This document shows, piece after piece, positions 37,486 to 47,592 of a DNA stretch of 64,000 nucleotides. The stretch lies in NCBI GenBank assembly GCA_029624675.1, contig JARSSP010000005.1, forward strand, positions 1 to 64,000. Direction: 5' to 3'. The first letter of the stretch is position 1. The number at the start of each line of letters is the position of its first letter. A program made the translations under genes and the position numbers. The notes beneath the pieces are model-generated. The model worked only from the letters and a program-made list of their open reading frames with translations, made no database searches and was not told where the DNA came from. This DNA comes from Candidatus Contendibacter sp. (lineage in GTDB: Bacteria; Pseudomonadota; Gammaproteobacteria; Competibacterales; Competibacteraceae).

Positions 37486-39894
37486 TCACCCACCGGGAAA
37501 GCGGACGGCGGCGATCAGATACAAAGCGACGGCCACGATCACCACCGTGGTGAAACCCCAATGAATCGCCAGCACGGTGGCCAGCACCGCCGCCACCACC
37601 GAGGCGAAGCCATTCAACGCCCAGGCCCACGGCGTCAGGGCTGGCGCCCGGGCCGCGACGCCGGCCAGACCCAGGGGAAAGGGCATCCCCATGGCGAAAG
37701 CGAGCGGGGCGATCAGCAGCACCGACAATCCCATCTTGACACCGTCCGCCAGGTCTCTCAGATGCTGGAACGCCGACGGCAGCGCCAACGCGTACCCCAG
37801 CGCCAGCCCGGCGATCATCCCCGCCGCCAGCCTGACCCCCCGCCGCGACTGTCCCGCCGCCTGGAACCGTTCGGCGACGCGGCTGCCCAGTCCGGCGAAC
37901 AGCAGGAACGCGGTCAACACCACCGCCACGGCGTACACCGGATGGTTGAGGAACAGGATGAATTTCTGGATGAAAGCGATTTCGACGAACATGAAGGCCA
38001 GGCCCAGCGCGGTAAAGTACAGCGCGACGTCGCCCGCCCCTCGCCCGGCCCCCGGCTCCCGTCGCAGGAACAGCCCCAGCGGCAGGAGGGTCAGAACCAG
38101 GCCAAAGACCACCGCCTGCGCCAAGGTGGCGATCACCACCGGATAGCCCCATTCCAGCAGCGACAGGCCGCCGCGATGCTTCAAGGCCAAAATTTCCGGC
38201 AGGGCGTTCCAGCGGAAGAACCGGAAGAAATAGGGGCGGTCGTCGGTGGCTGGCTCGATGACGAACTTGTAGCGGTCCACGAAATCCGCCCGCCGAGCGG
38301 ACAGCAGCGCCGTCGCGCCCTCGTAAAAATACGGCTGGTCCAGGATGTTATGGCGATTCGCCACATCCGGCGTCATGCCGGGATACCAGGCCGGGTCGAA
38401 GGCGCGGGCCGCGCAAAACGCCTGAATCGCCGCGATCTCGTCCGGGGTGAAGGGGCCGTCTTTCACCAGCAGGGTCGCGGTCTTCCAACCCCGGATCATG
38501 GCCAGCCGCGTTCCGGGGTCCGCCACGCCCTGGACTTCCAGCGCCGCGACCGCCGTCGCGAACAGCTTGAGCGCGTCCCGCGGCGGCAAGGTGACCCAGC
38601 GGGTGATCGCCAGCAGACCGCCGGGCCGCAGATGGTCCAGATAGACCTTCAAGGCTTCCACGGTGTAGAGATAACTTTCCGCCAACCCGTGCAAACCCGC
38701 CGCCGTCGCCGAGAAGGCGTCCAGCAACGCGACCTGGATCAGATCGAACCGCGCGGCGCTGGCCTCGACAAAGCCGCGCGCTTCCCCGATGTACGCCCGC
38801 ACGCCCGGCAGGCTGTAGGGATGGCCGGAAAAATCGCCGAACCGGTCCTGCACCAGGGACACGACCCGTGGGTTCAGTTCCACCGCGTCCACGGTCCGCG
38901 CGCCCAGCGCCAGCGCTTGCAGAATGTCGGTTCCACCGCCCGCGCCCAGGATCAGCACTTCGGGATGTCGCAACAGATGGTAGGGCAAGGCCGAGGTGAG
39001 AAAGTCCAGATAGGCCAGTGGCTCCCAGCGGCCATCGAAGCGGTTGATGGCGGTCAGACCGTCGCCGTCGGTGAACAGGGCCAGTTGCGGCGGCGGTTCG
39101 GCGCTGGCCAGCAGGCTTAGGCCCGGCGCATGGCGAAACGGCACGGTGGGGCTTTCGACCACCGTCACCACGCCCAGCGGGCTGGAAGTTTCGGCGACCA
39201 CCCGCGTCCCCGTGACCTGTAGCGTTTGAGCCAGATCCTTGTAGGGCGAGGATTGCAACGCGGTCCAGGAGGCCGGCAGCGCGAGAATGGCCAGCGCCGC
39301 CAGAGCGAAACCAGCCACCGCTCGGCGCTGACCGCCACGCCAGACCGCCAGTGCCCCGGCAGCCAGTCCAGCCACGGCGATTCCGCGCAAGGCGGTCTCC
39401 GGCCGCACGATCGTCAGCAAACCGACGCTGCCCAGACCGCCCGCCGCCGCGCCGGCGATATCGGCGGCGTACAGACGCGGGATATGGGCGGGAAAAACGG
39501 TGAAACTCAAGCAGATGGCGGTGGCGGCGCAGCAGAAAGGCACGATCAACAGAACATGGATCAGCGCCAGCCGCGCCAATTGCCGGGAATCCCAGAGAAT
39601 TTCCAGAGCGTTGAAACCGACGCGCTGGGCGGCGAGAAAAGCCAGCAGCGCGGTGATCCCAAACAAGCCGGCGGCGGCGGCGAACGTACCCGTGAAGCGC
39701 ATCCGTAGCGGACGCTGAGCCAGGGTCACGAACGCGCCCGCCGCCCCGTAACCCAGCAATGCCACGCTGATCATCATGTAGGCGAAGTGATGCCACTGAA
39801 TGATCGAGAACAGCCGCATGAGCAGGATTTCGTAACCCAGGGCGGCGGCCGAGAGCAGGGTGATGGCCAGGTAGGGCGGATTGCGCGGTTCCAT
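37486..39894 (-). CDS. Multi-pass membrane protein with spermidine-synthase-like domain
   Basis: The protein (about 802 aa) combines membrane and soluble parts. An N-terminal set of hydrophobic segments (about 1-230, ITLLSAAALGYEILLMRLF onward) leads to a methyltransferase-fold domain with LILGAGGGTDILQALALGA and VDAVELNPRVV (about 335-370), the nucleotide-pocket motifs of polyamine synthases. A second set of membrane segments (about 590-800) closes the protein. This architecture is known as spermidine synthase-like MFS-type proteins; polyamine synthesis is not established for them. I chose ATG 39894, the likely start of the membrane domain, over 39954. Confidence 0.78.
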   Translation of the reverse strand: MEPRNPPYLAITLLSAAALGYEILLMRLFSIIQWHHFAYMMISVALLGYGAAGAFVTLAQRPLRMRFTGTFAAAAGLFGITALLAFLAAQRVGFNALEILWDSRQLARLALIHVLLIVPFCCAATAICLSFTVFPAHIPRLYAADIAGAAAGGLGSVGLLTIVRPETALRGIAVAGLAAGALAVWRGGQRRAVAGFALAALAILALPASWTALQSSPYKDLAQTLQVTGTRVVAETSSPLGVVTVVESPTVPFRHAPGLSLLASAEPPPQLALFTDGDGLTAINRFDGRWEPLAYLDFLTSALPYHLLRHPEVLILGAGGGTDILQALALGARTVDAVELNPRVVSLVQDRFGDFSGHPYSLPGVRAYIGEARGFVEASAARFDLIQVALLDAFSATAAGLHGLAESYLYTVEALKVYLDHLRPGGLLAITRWVTLPPRDALKLFATAVAALEVQGVADPGTRLAMIRGWKTATLLVKDGPFTPDEIAAIQAFCAARAFDPAWYPGMTPDVANRHNILDQPYFYEGATALLSARRADFVDRYKFVIEPATDDRPYFFRFFRWNALPEILALKHRGGLSLLEWGYPVVIATLAQAVVFGLVLTLLPLGLFLRREPGAGRGAGDVALYFTALGLAFMFVEIAFIQKFILFLNHPVYAVAVVLTAFLLFAGLGSRVAERFQAAGQSRRGVRLAAGMIAGLALGYALALPSAFQHLRDLADGVKMGLSVLLIAPLAFAMGMPFPLGLAGVAARAPALTPWAWALNGFASVVAAVLATVLAIHWGFTTVVIVAVALYLIAAVRFPGG

Positions 39895-39940
39895 GGGTGC
39901 AAGGTGGCAATCGCGATAAAACTCGATGACTACATTCGAC

Positions 39941-40669
39941 TCAATGCCCGCCACCGGTTAGGGGCACGAACCGGACCGGCAGAATCTGCCGGGTCGTAAC
40001 CGCCCCATCCGCCTTCTTTTCCACCAGCAGCAGGTACTGGGCCATGAAGTGCGCGCCGACGGGAATCACCATGCGGCCCCCCGGCTTGAGCTGACGAATC
40101 AGGGGAGGCGGAGCGTGGCTGGCGGCAGCCGTCACCACGATGGCGTCGAAGGGGGCGGCTTCTTCCCAGCCGTGATAGCCGTCGCCGGCGCGGGTCTCGA
40201 TGTTGGCGTAATCCAGCGCCTTCAGCCGTTCGGTGGCCTGCCGCGCCAACGGCTCGATGATCTCGATGCTGTAAACCCGTCCGACCAACTCAGCCAGCAC
40301 CGCCGCCTGATAGCCCGAACCGGTGCCGATTTCCAGCACGATCTGGCCCGGCTGGGGATCGATCAGGTCGGTCATCAAGGCAACGATGTAGGGCTGGGAG
40401 ATGGTCTGGCCATGCCCGATGGGCAAGGGCCGGTTTTCATAAGCGTGGGGAACTTGATCGTCCGGCACGAACCGATGCCGTGGAACCCGAGCCATGGCCG
40501 CCATCACGGGCGCGGCCAACTCCCGGCGACCGGTTTCAGCGGCGGTTTCCTGGGCGAGCGCGGCGATCTCGGCGGTCAACCGCTGGCGCTGGCGGTCGAA
40601 ATCGTCGGCGGCCAGCGAACCGGCCATGCCCAGCCACAACAAAAGGACGAACCCAAGGGAACGATACAT
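39941..40669 (-). CDS. pcm: Exported protein-L-isoaspartate O-methyltransferase
   Basis: Pcm repairs isoaspartate in aged proteins using S-adenosylmethionine. Motif I is [18 protein letters not shown], with [14 protein letters not shown] upstream (substrate site) and [22 protein letters not shown] downstream. The first 24 residues ([23 protein letters not shown]) form a signal peptide, so this copy is probably periplasmic, which is unusual because the SAM donor is cytoplasmic. The ATG at 40669 starts the signal. It lies 46 bases ahead of the spermidine-synthase-like gene on the same strand. Confidence 0.85.
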   Translation of the reverse strand: MYRSLGFVLLLWLGMAGSLAADDFDRQRQRLTAEIAALAQETAAETGRRELAAPVMAAMARVPRHRFVPDDQVPHAYENRPLPIGHGQTISQPYIVALMTDLIDPQPGQIVLEIGTGSGYQAAVLAELVGRVYSIEIIEPLARQATERLKALDYANIETRAGDGYHGWEEAAPFDAIVVTAAASHAPPPLIRQLKPGGRMVIPVGAHFMAQYLLLVEKKADGAVTTRQILPVRFVPLTGGGH

Positions 40670-40970
40670 AGCCGCGGTCTCCGGGCGGATTAGTGTTGAA
40701 GATAATAGCTTGACCCGTTCCTTGGCCAAGGCTCCCGGCGCCACTCGCTTCCCCGCTGAAAACCGCCCCGAGTATTTTCCAGCGGCTTTGATCTTTATAC
40801 TACCGCGCCGGGAGCCGGATGATTTTTCGGCGTGGCGATGTTATCTTGAAGCCGTCAGGGAAGGCGCGGACGCCGTCGGCGAGATCCACGCCCCGCTACC
40901 GCCACTCGATGCCCCGGCCGATTTTCATGGCATCCTATTCACTTGTTTATCCCTCTTGGAAGCACGCCTC
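40670..40970. other. Intergenic space before bioB, no gene seen
   Basis: About 300 bases separate the divergent pcm and bioB starts. TATACT at 40796 could be a -10 box for bioB but has only a weak -35 partner. I see no BirA operator of the TTGTAAACC type, so biotin control is not shown. Confidence 0.4.
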
Positions 40971-41969
40971 ATGAACAACGCAGCCCTTCTCTCCCAGCCG
41001 ATGCCGTACACCCATGTTTCGGCGCCCACCGCGCCGCAGCCCGCCTGGAGCGTGGAAGCGGTGCTGGCGCTGTTTGAGCTGCCTTTCGCCGACCTGCTGT
41101 TCCAGGCGCAGCAAACTCTGCGCGCCCACTTTATCCCCAATGCGGTGCAGCGTTCGACCCTGCTCTCGATCAAGACCGGCAACTGCTCCGAGGACTGCGG
41201 CTATTGTTCGCAGTCCAAGCGCTACGCGACCGACCTGGAAGCCCACAATCTCATGCCGCTTGAAGATGTGGTGGCCGCCGCCCAGGCCGCCAAGGACAAG
41301 GGCGCCAGCCGGTTCTGCATGGGCGCCGCCTGGCGCGGTCCCAAGGACAAGGACATGGGACCGGTGCTGGACATGGTGCGGGCGGTCAAGGCGCTTGGCC
41401 TGGAAACCTGCGTCACCCTGGGGATGCTCAAGGAAGGGCAGGCCCAGCAGTTGCGGGACGCCGGTCTGGACTATTACAACCACAACCTCGACACCGCCCA
41501 GGAATTTTACGAGGAGATCGTCACCACCCACACTTACCAGGATCGGCTCGATACCCTGCGCAGCGTGCGCGAGGCCGGCCTCAAGGTGTGCAGCGGCGGC
41601 ATCGTCGGCCTGGGCGAATCACGCCTGCATCGCGCCGGGTTGATCGCGACCCTAGCCAATCTCGATCCACCGCCGGAATCGGTACCGATCAACAACCTGA
41701 TCGCCATTCCCGGCACGCCGCTCGCTGGCAGCGAACCGACCGACATTTTCGAGTTCGCGCGCACCATCGCCGCCGCCCGCATCACCATGCCGCGCAGCTA
41801 TGTGCGCTTGTCCGCCGGGCGCGAGCAGATGAGCGAGGCTGAGCAGGCGCTGTGCTTCCTGGCCGGGGCCAACTCGATTTTCTACGGTGACAAGCTGCTG
41901 ACCACCAGCAACCCGCAGATGGCGCGCGACGAAGCCCTGTTCGAGAAGCTGGGCTTGCACGGGGTTTAG
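40971..41969 (+). CDS. bioB: Biotin synthase
   Basis: A radical-SAM enzyme that inserts sulfur into dethiobiotin. [13 protein letters not shown] holds the CxxxCxxC cluster (about residues 64-73), and the second cluster region includes [17 protein letters not shown] and [11 protein letters not shown]. Length (332 aa) matches the family. The ATG at 40971 is preceded by weak Shine-Dalgarno sequence; the longer open frame runs antisense through pcm and is not used. First gene of a five-gene biotin cluster. Confidence 0.97.
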   Translation: MNNAALLSQPMPYTHVSAPTAPQPAWSVEAVLALFELPFADLLFQAQQTLRAHFIPNAVQRSTLLSIKTGNCSEDCGYCSQSKRYATDLEAHNLMPLEDVVAAAQAAKDKGASRFCMGAAWRGPKDKDMGPVLDMVRAVKALGLETCVTLGMLKEGQAQQLRDAGLDYYNHNLDTAQEFYEEIVTTHTYQDRLDTLRSVREAGLKVCSGGIVGLGESRLHRAGLIATLANLDPPPESVPINNLIAIPGTPLAGSEPTDIFEFARTIAAARITMPRSYVRLSAGREQMSEAEQALCFLAGANSIFYGDKLLTTSNPQMARDEALFEKLGLHGV

Positions 41970-41981
41970 TCGAACCCGCCC

Positions 41982-43346
41982 ATGAGCAACCGCGACTGGC
42001 TTGACCGCAGCCTCAAGGCTGTTTGGCATCCCTGTACCCAGATGAAGCTCCACGCCACCGGCGTGTTGCCGCTGGTGCCGGTGGCGCGCGGCCAAGGCGC
42101 GTGGCTGTACGATTTCGAGGGCCGGCGCTATCTGGACGCGATCAGCTCGTGGTGGGTCAATCTGTTCGGTCACGCCCACCCGCGTATGAACGCCGCTATC
42201 AGGGACCAGCTCGACCGGCTGGAACAGGTGATCCTGGCCGGGTTTACCCACGCGCCGGTGGTGGAGCTGTCGGAGCGGCTGGCGGCGTTGACCGGGAATG
42301 CGCTCGGCCATTGTTTCTACGCCTCGGACGGCTCCTCGGCGGTGGAAATCGCCCTGAAGATGTCGTTTCACTATTGGCGCAATCACGGCCAGGCCGACAA
42401 GAACCACTTTCTCTGTCTGGCCGGCGGCTATCACGGCGAAACGCTGGGCACGCTGGGGGTGAGCGATGTCGCGCTGTACAAGGAGGTCTACGCGCCCCTG
42501 CTGCGGCAGGCGATCACCGTGCCCTCGCCCGACGCGCGCCAGGCGGAAACGGGTGAATCCGCCGCTGATGTGGCCCGTCGGGCCGCGACCGCGCTGGAAG
42601 CGACGCTGGCCACGCGGCATGAGTCCATCGCCGCCCTGATCGTCGAGCCGCTGGTGCAGGGCGCGACCGGGATGGCGATGCACGACCCGGAGTATTTGCG
42701 ACTGGCTCGCGCCCTGTGCGACCGCTACCGGGTCCATCTGATCGCCGACGAGATCATGGTCGGTTTCGGGCGCACCGGCACCCTGTTCGCCCACGAGCAG
42801 GCCGGCGTCCGCCCCGATTTCCTTTGCCTGTCCAAGGGGCTGACCGGCGGCTATCTACCCCTGTCCACGGTGATGACGACCGAGGACGTGTTTACCGGCT
42901 TTTACGACGACGCGGTGACGCAGGGCTTTCTGCACTCCCATTCCTACACCGGCAATCCGCTGGCCTGCCGCGCCGCACTGGCGACCCTGGACATTTTCGC
43001 CGAGGACGACGTGCTGGCCCGCAACCAGCGCTTCGCCGAACGGTTCACCGCTTTGCTGGCGCCCTTGGCGCATCATCCTCAAGCACGGCATTTCCGCCAT
43101 CGCGGCATGATCTGGGCGGTGGACATCGCTACTGACGATCCCGATTTCCGGCCGCGCTTCTACCGCAAGGCGCTGCAACGTGAAATCCTATTGCGCCCGC
43201 TGGGCACCACGATTTATTTCATGCCGCCCTACATTCTTGATGACGACGAAGCCGCCCTGCTGGCCGAACGGGCGGTCGCGGCGCTGGACGCGGCGTTACA
43301 AAGTTCCCCTCTCCTTGTGGGAGAGGGGCTGGGGGTGAGGGCGTGA
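41982..43346 (+). CDS. bioA: Adenosylmethionine-8-amino-7-oxononanoate aminotransferase
   Basis: The enzyme transfers the amino group of S-adenosylmethionine in biotin synthesis. Typical BioA blocks are WHPCTQM near the start, [43 protein letters not shown] and [15 protein letters not shown], where the Lys holds PLP. The last 14 residues ([14 protein letters not shown]) come from an inserted TCCCCTCTCCTTGTGGGAGA-type palindrome and have no counterpart in normal BioA. Its TGA overlaps the GTG start of bioF by two bases. Confidence 0.96.
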   Translation: MSNRDWLDRSLKAVWHPCTQMKLHATGVLPLVPVARGQGAWLYDFEGRRYLDAISSWWVNLFGHAHPRMNAAIRDQLDRLEQVILAGFTHAPVVELSERLAALTGNALGHCFYASDGSSAVEIALKMSFHYWRNHGQADKNHFLCLAGGYHGETLGTLGVSDVALYKEVYAPLLRQAITVPSPDARQAETGESAADVARRAATALEATLATRHESIAALIVEPLVQGATGMAMHDPEYLRLARALCDRYRVHLIADEIMVGFGRTGTLFAHEQAGVRPDFLCLSKGLTGGYLPLSTVMTTEDVFTGFYDDAVTQGFLHSHSYTGNPLACRAALATLDIFAEDDVLARNQRFAERFTALLAPLAHHPQARHFRHRGMIWAVDIATDDPDFRPRFYRKALQREILLRPLGTTIYFMPPYILDDDEAALLAERAVAALDAALQSSPLLVGEGLGVRA

Positions 43347-44509
43347 TCTGGGACGAACTGGAAACGGGTCTCGCCCAACTGGCTGCCGCCGGTCTGTTGC
43401 GCCGCCGCCGGACGCTGGACGCGCCCTGCGGGCCGGAAGCGGTGATCGAGGGCCGGCGTGTCGTCGCCTTTTGCAGCAACGACTACCTCGGTCTGGCCAA
43501 TCATCCCGCCCTGGTCGCGGCGGCGCGGGAAGCCGCCCAACGCTGGGGCGTGGGCAGCGGCGCCTCGCACGCGGTCAGCGGCCACCTGCGGCCGCACGCT
43601 GAATTGGAGGAACGGTTGGCGGCGTTCGTCGGGCGGGAGCGGGCGCTGTACTTCACTACTGGCTACATGGCCAATCTGGCGGTCGCGCCCACCCTGGTCG
43701 GCCGCGACGACGCCATCTTCGCCGACAAGCTGAATCATGCCTCGCTGATCGACGCCGCCCTGCTGGCCCGCGCCGAGCACGTACGCTACCCGCATTGTGA
43801 TCTGGACGCGCTCGCCCGCCGGCTGGAGCAAAGCCGTGCCCGGCGCAAGCTGATTCTCACCGACGCGGTGTTCAGCATGGACGGCGATTTGGCGCCCTTG
43901 CCGGAACTGTTCGCGCTGGCCGAACGCTTCGACGCCTGGCTGGTGGTGGACGACGCCCACGGGTTCGGCGTGCTCGGCCCCGGTGGGCGGGGCAGCCTCG
44001 CCCATTTCGATCTGCCGCCGTCGCCGCGCCTGATTCTGATGGGTACGCTGGGCAAGGCGGCCGGCGTATCCGGCGCGTTCGTCGCTGGCGACCAGCGGGT
44101 GATCGAATGGCTGATGCAGCGGGCGCGCTCCTACATTTTCACCACCGCTTCCAGCCCGATCCTGGCCGCCGCGCTGCTCGCCAGCCTGGAACTGATCGCG
44201 GCCGGCGACGAGCGGCGCGCGCATTTGCAACGACTGATCCTGCGCTTGCGGGAAGGACTGCGCGACCTGCCGTGGCGGTTGTTGCCGTCGCCGACCGCGA
44301 TCCAACCCTTGCTGATCGGTGGCAACGAGGCGGCGGTGCAACTGGCGGGGCGGTTGTTCGAGCGCGGGCTGTGGGTTCCGGCCATTCGGCCGCCCACAGT
44401 GCCGGCGGGCACGGCCCGGCTGCGGATTTCCCTGTCGGCGGCGCATGACGAATCCCAAATCGAAGACCTCATCGCGGCTCTCCATGACTGCGCCGATCAC
44501 CGTGACTGA
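43343..44509 (+). CDS. bioF: 8-amino-7-oxononanoate synthase
   Basis: BioF condenses pimeloyl-ACP with alanine using [48 protein letters not shown] and the cofactor Lys in [15 protein letters not shown] are all present. The GTG start at 43343 gives [12 protein letters not shown] and is joined to bioA by GTGA overlap, so translation is coupled. Length (388 aa) is normal. It overlaps bioC by 26 bases. Confidence 0.95.
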   Translation: MIWDELETGLAQLAAAGLLRRRRTLDAPCGPEAVIEGRRVVAFCSNDYLGLANHPALVAAAREAAQRWGVGSGASHAVSGHLRPHAELEERLAAFVGRERALYFTTGYMANLAVAPTLVGRDDAIFADKLNHASLIDAALLARAEHVRYPHCDLDALARRLEQSRARRKLILTDAVFSMDGDLAPLPELFALAERFDAWLVVDDAHGFGVLGPGGRGSLAHFDLPPSPRLILMGTLGKAAGVSGAFVAGDQRVIEWLMQRARSYIFTTASSPILAAALLASLELIAAGDERRAHLQRLILRLREGLRDLPWRLLPSPTAIQPLLIGGNEAAVQLAGRLFERGLWVPAIRPPTVPAGTARLRISLSAAHDESQIEDLIAALHDCADHRD

Positions 44510-45299
44510 CCCGCTTCCCGCGTTGCCGGCCAAGCAGCGCATCCGCCAAGCCTTCGATCACGCCGCGACCGGCTATGACGCGGCGGCCGACGTGCAGCGC
44601 GAAATGGCCGACCGACTGGCGGCGTACCTGCTCCAGGCCGACGTGGAGGGAGAACCCGCCGCCATTCTGGACGCCGGTTGCGGCACCGGCTACAGCGCGG
44701 CCTGGCTGACGCGACGCTGGCCCCGGGCCGAATTGACTCTGCTCGATTTCGCGCCCGCGATGCTGGCGGTGGCGCGGACCCAATACCCCGGCGCCAGGGT
44801 GATTTGCGCCGACATCGAAGCCTTGCCTTTCGGCGATAGCGGTTTTGGCGGCTACTGGTCGAGTTTGACCTGGCAATGGAACGATCCGCGCCGCTGTCTG
44901 GCCGAGGCCGGGCGGGTGCTCGAGCCGGGCGGGTGGCTGGCGGTCGCCACGCTCGGCGCGGACAATTTTCCCGAATTGCGCCATGCCTTCGCCGGGGCTG
45001 ACGGCTACAACCACGTGGTGGCCATGCCGCCGCCCGAACAGTTGCTGGCGGAATGCCGGGCCGCTGGGTGGAGCGTGCGGGTCTGGGAGCGGCGCCCGGT
45101 GCGCCGCCATTTTCCCGATGCGCGCGGCGCGCTGCGCAGCGTCAAGGCGGTGGGCGCCCGCGAAGTCGAGCAGCGCCGCCCGGCGCCCCTGAGTCGCGGC
45201 GCGTGGCAAGCGATCAACAATCGCTACGAACAGTTGCGGGACGCGGATGGATTGCCGTTGACCTACGACGGGGTGTGGCTGATCGCCGCCCGGCCATGA
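44484..45299 (+). CDS. bioC: Malonyl-ACP O-methyltransferase
   Basis: BioC methylates malonyl-ACP to disguise it for fatty acid synthesis, the first step toward pimeloyl-[24 protein letters not shown] is the SAM-binding motif I (about 58-78), followed by [15 protein letters not shown] and [19 protein letters not shown]. The ATG at 44484 lies within the end of bioF. The 271-residue length agrees with BioC. The stop overlaps the bioD start by ATGA. Confidence 0.93.
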   Translation: MTAPITVTDPLPALPAKQRIRQAFDHAATGYDAAADVQREMADRLAAYLLQADVEGEPAAILDAGCGTGYSAAWLTRRWPRAELTLLDFAPAMLAVARTQYPGARVICADIEALPFGDSGFGGYWSSLTWQWNDPRRCLAEAGRVLEPGGWLAVATLGADNFPELRHAFAGADGYNHVVAMPPPEQLLAECRAAGWSVRVWERRPVRRHFPDARGALRSVKAVGAREVEQRRPAPLSRGAWQAINNRYEQLRDADGLPLTYDGVWLIAARP

Positions 45300-45988
45300 A
45301 CCGCGCCTTCTTCGTCACCGGCACCGATACCGGCGTGGGCAAAACCCACGTGACCTGTGCCCTGTTGCTCGCCACGCGCCGGTTGGGATTGACCGCCGTC
45401 GGCATGAAGCCTATCGCGGCGGGCGTCGAAGCGGAAGGGCGCAACGACGATGTCGTGCAATTGTTGGCCGCCAGTTCGGTTCAGCCGCGGCTGGCATGGG
45501 TGAATCCGTATCTGTACACCCCACCCATCGCGCCGCATATCGCCGCCGCCGAAGTGGGCCGGCCCATTGAAATTCCAGTGATTCGCCAGGCCCTCAAACG
45601 GTTGCGACCACTGGCGGACGTGGTGTGGGTCGAAGGCGCGGGCGGCTTTCGAGTGCCACTCGACGAACAGCATGACACGGCGGATTTAGTACAAGCCTTG
45701 GCTTTACCGGTGGTGCTGGTGGTGGGGATGCGGCTGGGTTGCCTCAATCACGCTCTGCTCACCGCCGAGGCGGTGGTCAGCCGGAGTTTGAACCTGGCTG
45801 GTTGGGTCGCCAATCGGATCGAACCGGTCATGGCCCGCTTCGAGGCCAATCTGGAAACCTTGCAAGCCCGGCTGAATGCGCCGCTGCTGGGTGTGGTTCC
45901 GCACGGCGCGAGTCCCGAACAGGCGGCGCCGGCGCTGCGCTTGTCCACCCTGCCAGATTTTGGATGCGGTCCCCTCGAACCTCGATAG
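45296..45988 (+). CDS. bioD: Dethiobiotin synthetase
   Basis: BioD closes the ureido ring with CO2 and ATP. FVTGTDTGVGKTHVTCALL is the P-loop (about 5-23), MKPIAAGVE the substrate loop, VEGAGGFRVPL the second conserved block, and VVLVVGMRLGCLNHALLT the nucleotide site. At 230 residues it is complete. It is the last biotin gene of the cluster. The gene bioH for the pimeloyl-ACP esterase is not here, so the organism must supply it elsewhere or use another esterase. Confidence 0.95.
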   Translation: MNRAFFVTGTDTGVGKTHVTCALLLATRRLGLTAVGMKPIAAGVEAEGRNDDVVQLLAASSVQPRLAWVNPYLYTPPIAPHIAAAEVGRPIEIPVIRQALKRLRPLADVVWVEGAGGFRVPLDEQHDTADLVQALALPVVLVVGMRLGCLNHALLTAEAVVSRSLNLAGWVANRIEPVMARFEANLETLQARLNAPLLGVVPHGASPEQAAPALRLSTLPDFGCGPLEPR

Positions 45989-46035
45989 CGGTCCCCTGGC
46001 AAGCGAAGTCGTTCCGATAAACTGGAGTCAAACCG

Positions 46036-47592
46036 ATGCCACCCAGTCGCCGCAAACTGCCGATAGGCATTCAAACCTTCGCTCAGATCGCCGGCGAAGG
46101 CTATTACTATGTGGACAAAACCCCGTTCGCTCATCGCCTGATTGAGAGCGGCAAATATTATTTCCTCTCGCGACCGCGCCGCTTTGGCAAAAGTCTGTTT
46201 CTGGACACGCTGAAGGAACTGTTCGAAGGCAATGAGTCCCTGTTCCAAGGACTATTCATTCACGACCGCTGGGACTGGACCGTGCGCCATCCGGTCATCG
46301 CCATCAGCTTTGCCGGGGGTGTCCTGCAAAGCCGGGCGCAACTGGACGAAAGAATTTCGGAAATCATGGAGGACCAGCAACAGCGGTTGCGGGTGACCTG
46401 CACCCATCACAGCCTGCCCGGACGGTTCGGCCAACTCATTCGAGGCGCCTGCGAGCAAACCGGTCAGCGGGCGGTGGTGCTGGTTGATGAATATGATAAA
46501 CCGATCCTGGACAATCTCACCGACCGCGATACCGCCCTGGCGATGCGCGAGGGATTGAGAAACCTGTACTCGGTTATCAAGGATGCCGACGCCTACCTGC
46601 GACTGGTATTTCTGACCGGCGTTTCCAAATTCAGCAAGGTCAGTCTCTTTTCCGGGTTGAATAATCTGAATGACATCACCCTGGACGCCGACTACTCGGC
46701 GGTTTGCGGCTATACCGATAGTGATGTGGATACCTCGTTTGCACCCGAGTTGAAAGAGCTGGATCGGGAGGAGATTCGCCGCTGGTATAACGGTTACAAC
46801 TGGCTGGGCGAGTCTGTTTACAATCCTTTCGATCTGTTGCTGCTGTTCGCCAAGCGCCGGTTCCGCCCTTGGTGGTTTGAAACCGGCACGCCCTCCTTCT
46901 TGATTAACGTATTGACCGAGCGTAAAACCTGGCTGCCTACCTTGGGACAACTGGAATCGGACGCCGAATTGCTGGCCACTTTTGACGTGGACGACATTCC
47001 GACCGTGGCGTTGCTCTTTCAAACCGGTTATCTGACCATCGCTCGCGAGGAAAACCTGGGCGGCAATGCATTCTATCAGTTGCGCTTTCCCAACCACGAG
47101 GTCTATCAGAGCACCTATGGCAGTTTGTTACGGGTGTGGACCGCGAATCCGCAAGCGGAAATACAGAATCGGAAAACCTTGTACCGACTGCTTCAGCGCC
47201 ATGATCTGCCGGGACTCAAGGATCTGTTCCAGGCGTTTTTCGCCAGCATCCCGCACCAGTGGTACGACAACAACCCGATTGCCCGGTACGAAGGCTATTA
47301 CGCCAGTGTGTTTTACAGCTATTTCGCCGCGCTGGGGTTGGACATCACCCTGGAGGACGCCACGAATCAGGGCCGAATCGATATGACGGTGCGGTTCGGG
47401 GACCGCATTTATCTTTTTGAATTCAAGGTGGTGGAACTTGCGCCCGAGGGGCGGGCCTTGCAACAGATCAAGGATCGGCGCTATGCCGAAAAATATCGGG
47501 CGTCCGGACAGCCCATCGCGCTGATTGGGGTGGAGTTCAGTCGCGCCGAGCGAAATATCGTGGGGTTTGAAGTGGAAGAAATCGTCGGGTGA
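46036..47592 (+). CDS. AAA-ATPase-like protein with C-terminal PD-(D/E)XK domain
   Basis: The 518-residue protein belongs to a group with an N-terminal AAA-ATPase-like region and a C-terminal PDDEXK_9 nuclease-like domain. LPIGIQTFAQIAGEGYYYVD is the usual start; Walker A is the variant SRPRRFGKSLFLDTL and VVLVDEYDKPIL is Walker B. Near the end GRIDMTVRFGDRIYLFEFKV gives the Asp and Glu-x-Lys of the nuclease fold. The family is abundant in some bacteria and of unknown role; activity on DNA is not shown. It is followed by a methyltransferase with GTGA overlap. A GGAGT ribosome site precedes it. Confidence 0.85.
   Translation: MPPSRRKLPIGIQTFAQIAGEGYYYVDKTPFAHRLIESGKYYFLSRPRRFGKSLFLDTLKELFEGNESLFQGLFIHDRWDWTVRHPVIAISFAGGVLQSRAQLDERISEIMEDQQQRLRVTCTHHSLPGRFGQLIRGACEQTGQRAVVLVDEYDKPILDNLTDRDTALAMREGLRNLYSVIKDADAYLRLVFLTGVSKFSKVSLFSGLNNLNDITLDADYSAVCGYTDSDVDTSFAPELKELDREEIRRWYNGYNWLGESVYNPFDLLLLFAKRRFRPWWFETGTPSFLINVLTERKTWLPTLGQLESDAELLATFDVDDIPTVALLFQTGYLTIAREENLGGNAFYQLRFPNHEVYQSTYGSLLRVWTANPQAEIQNRKTLYRLLQRHDLPGLKDLFQAFFASIPHQWYDNNPIARYEGYYASVFYSYFAALGLDITLEDATNQGRIDMTVRFGDRIYLFEFKVVELAPEGRALQQIKDRRYAEKYRASGQPIALIGVEFSRAERNIVGFEVEEIVG

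Noticed and set aside
37561..39120. A 519-codon open frame antisense to the spermidine-synthase-like gene
   Set aside because: Arg/Gln-rich shadow with no domain pattern.
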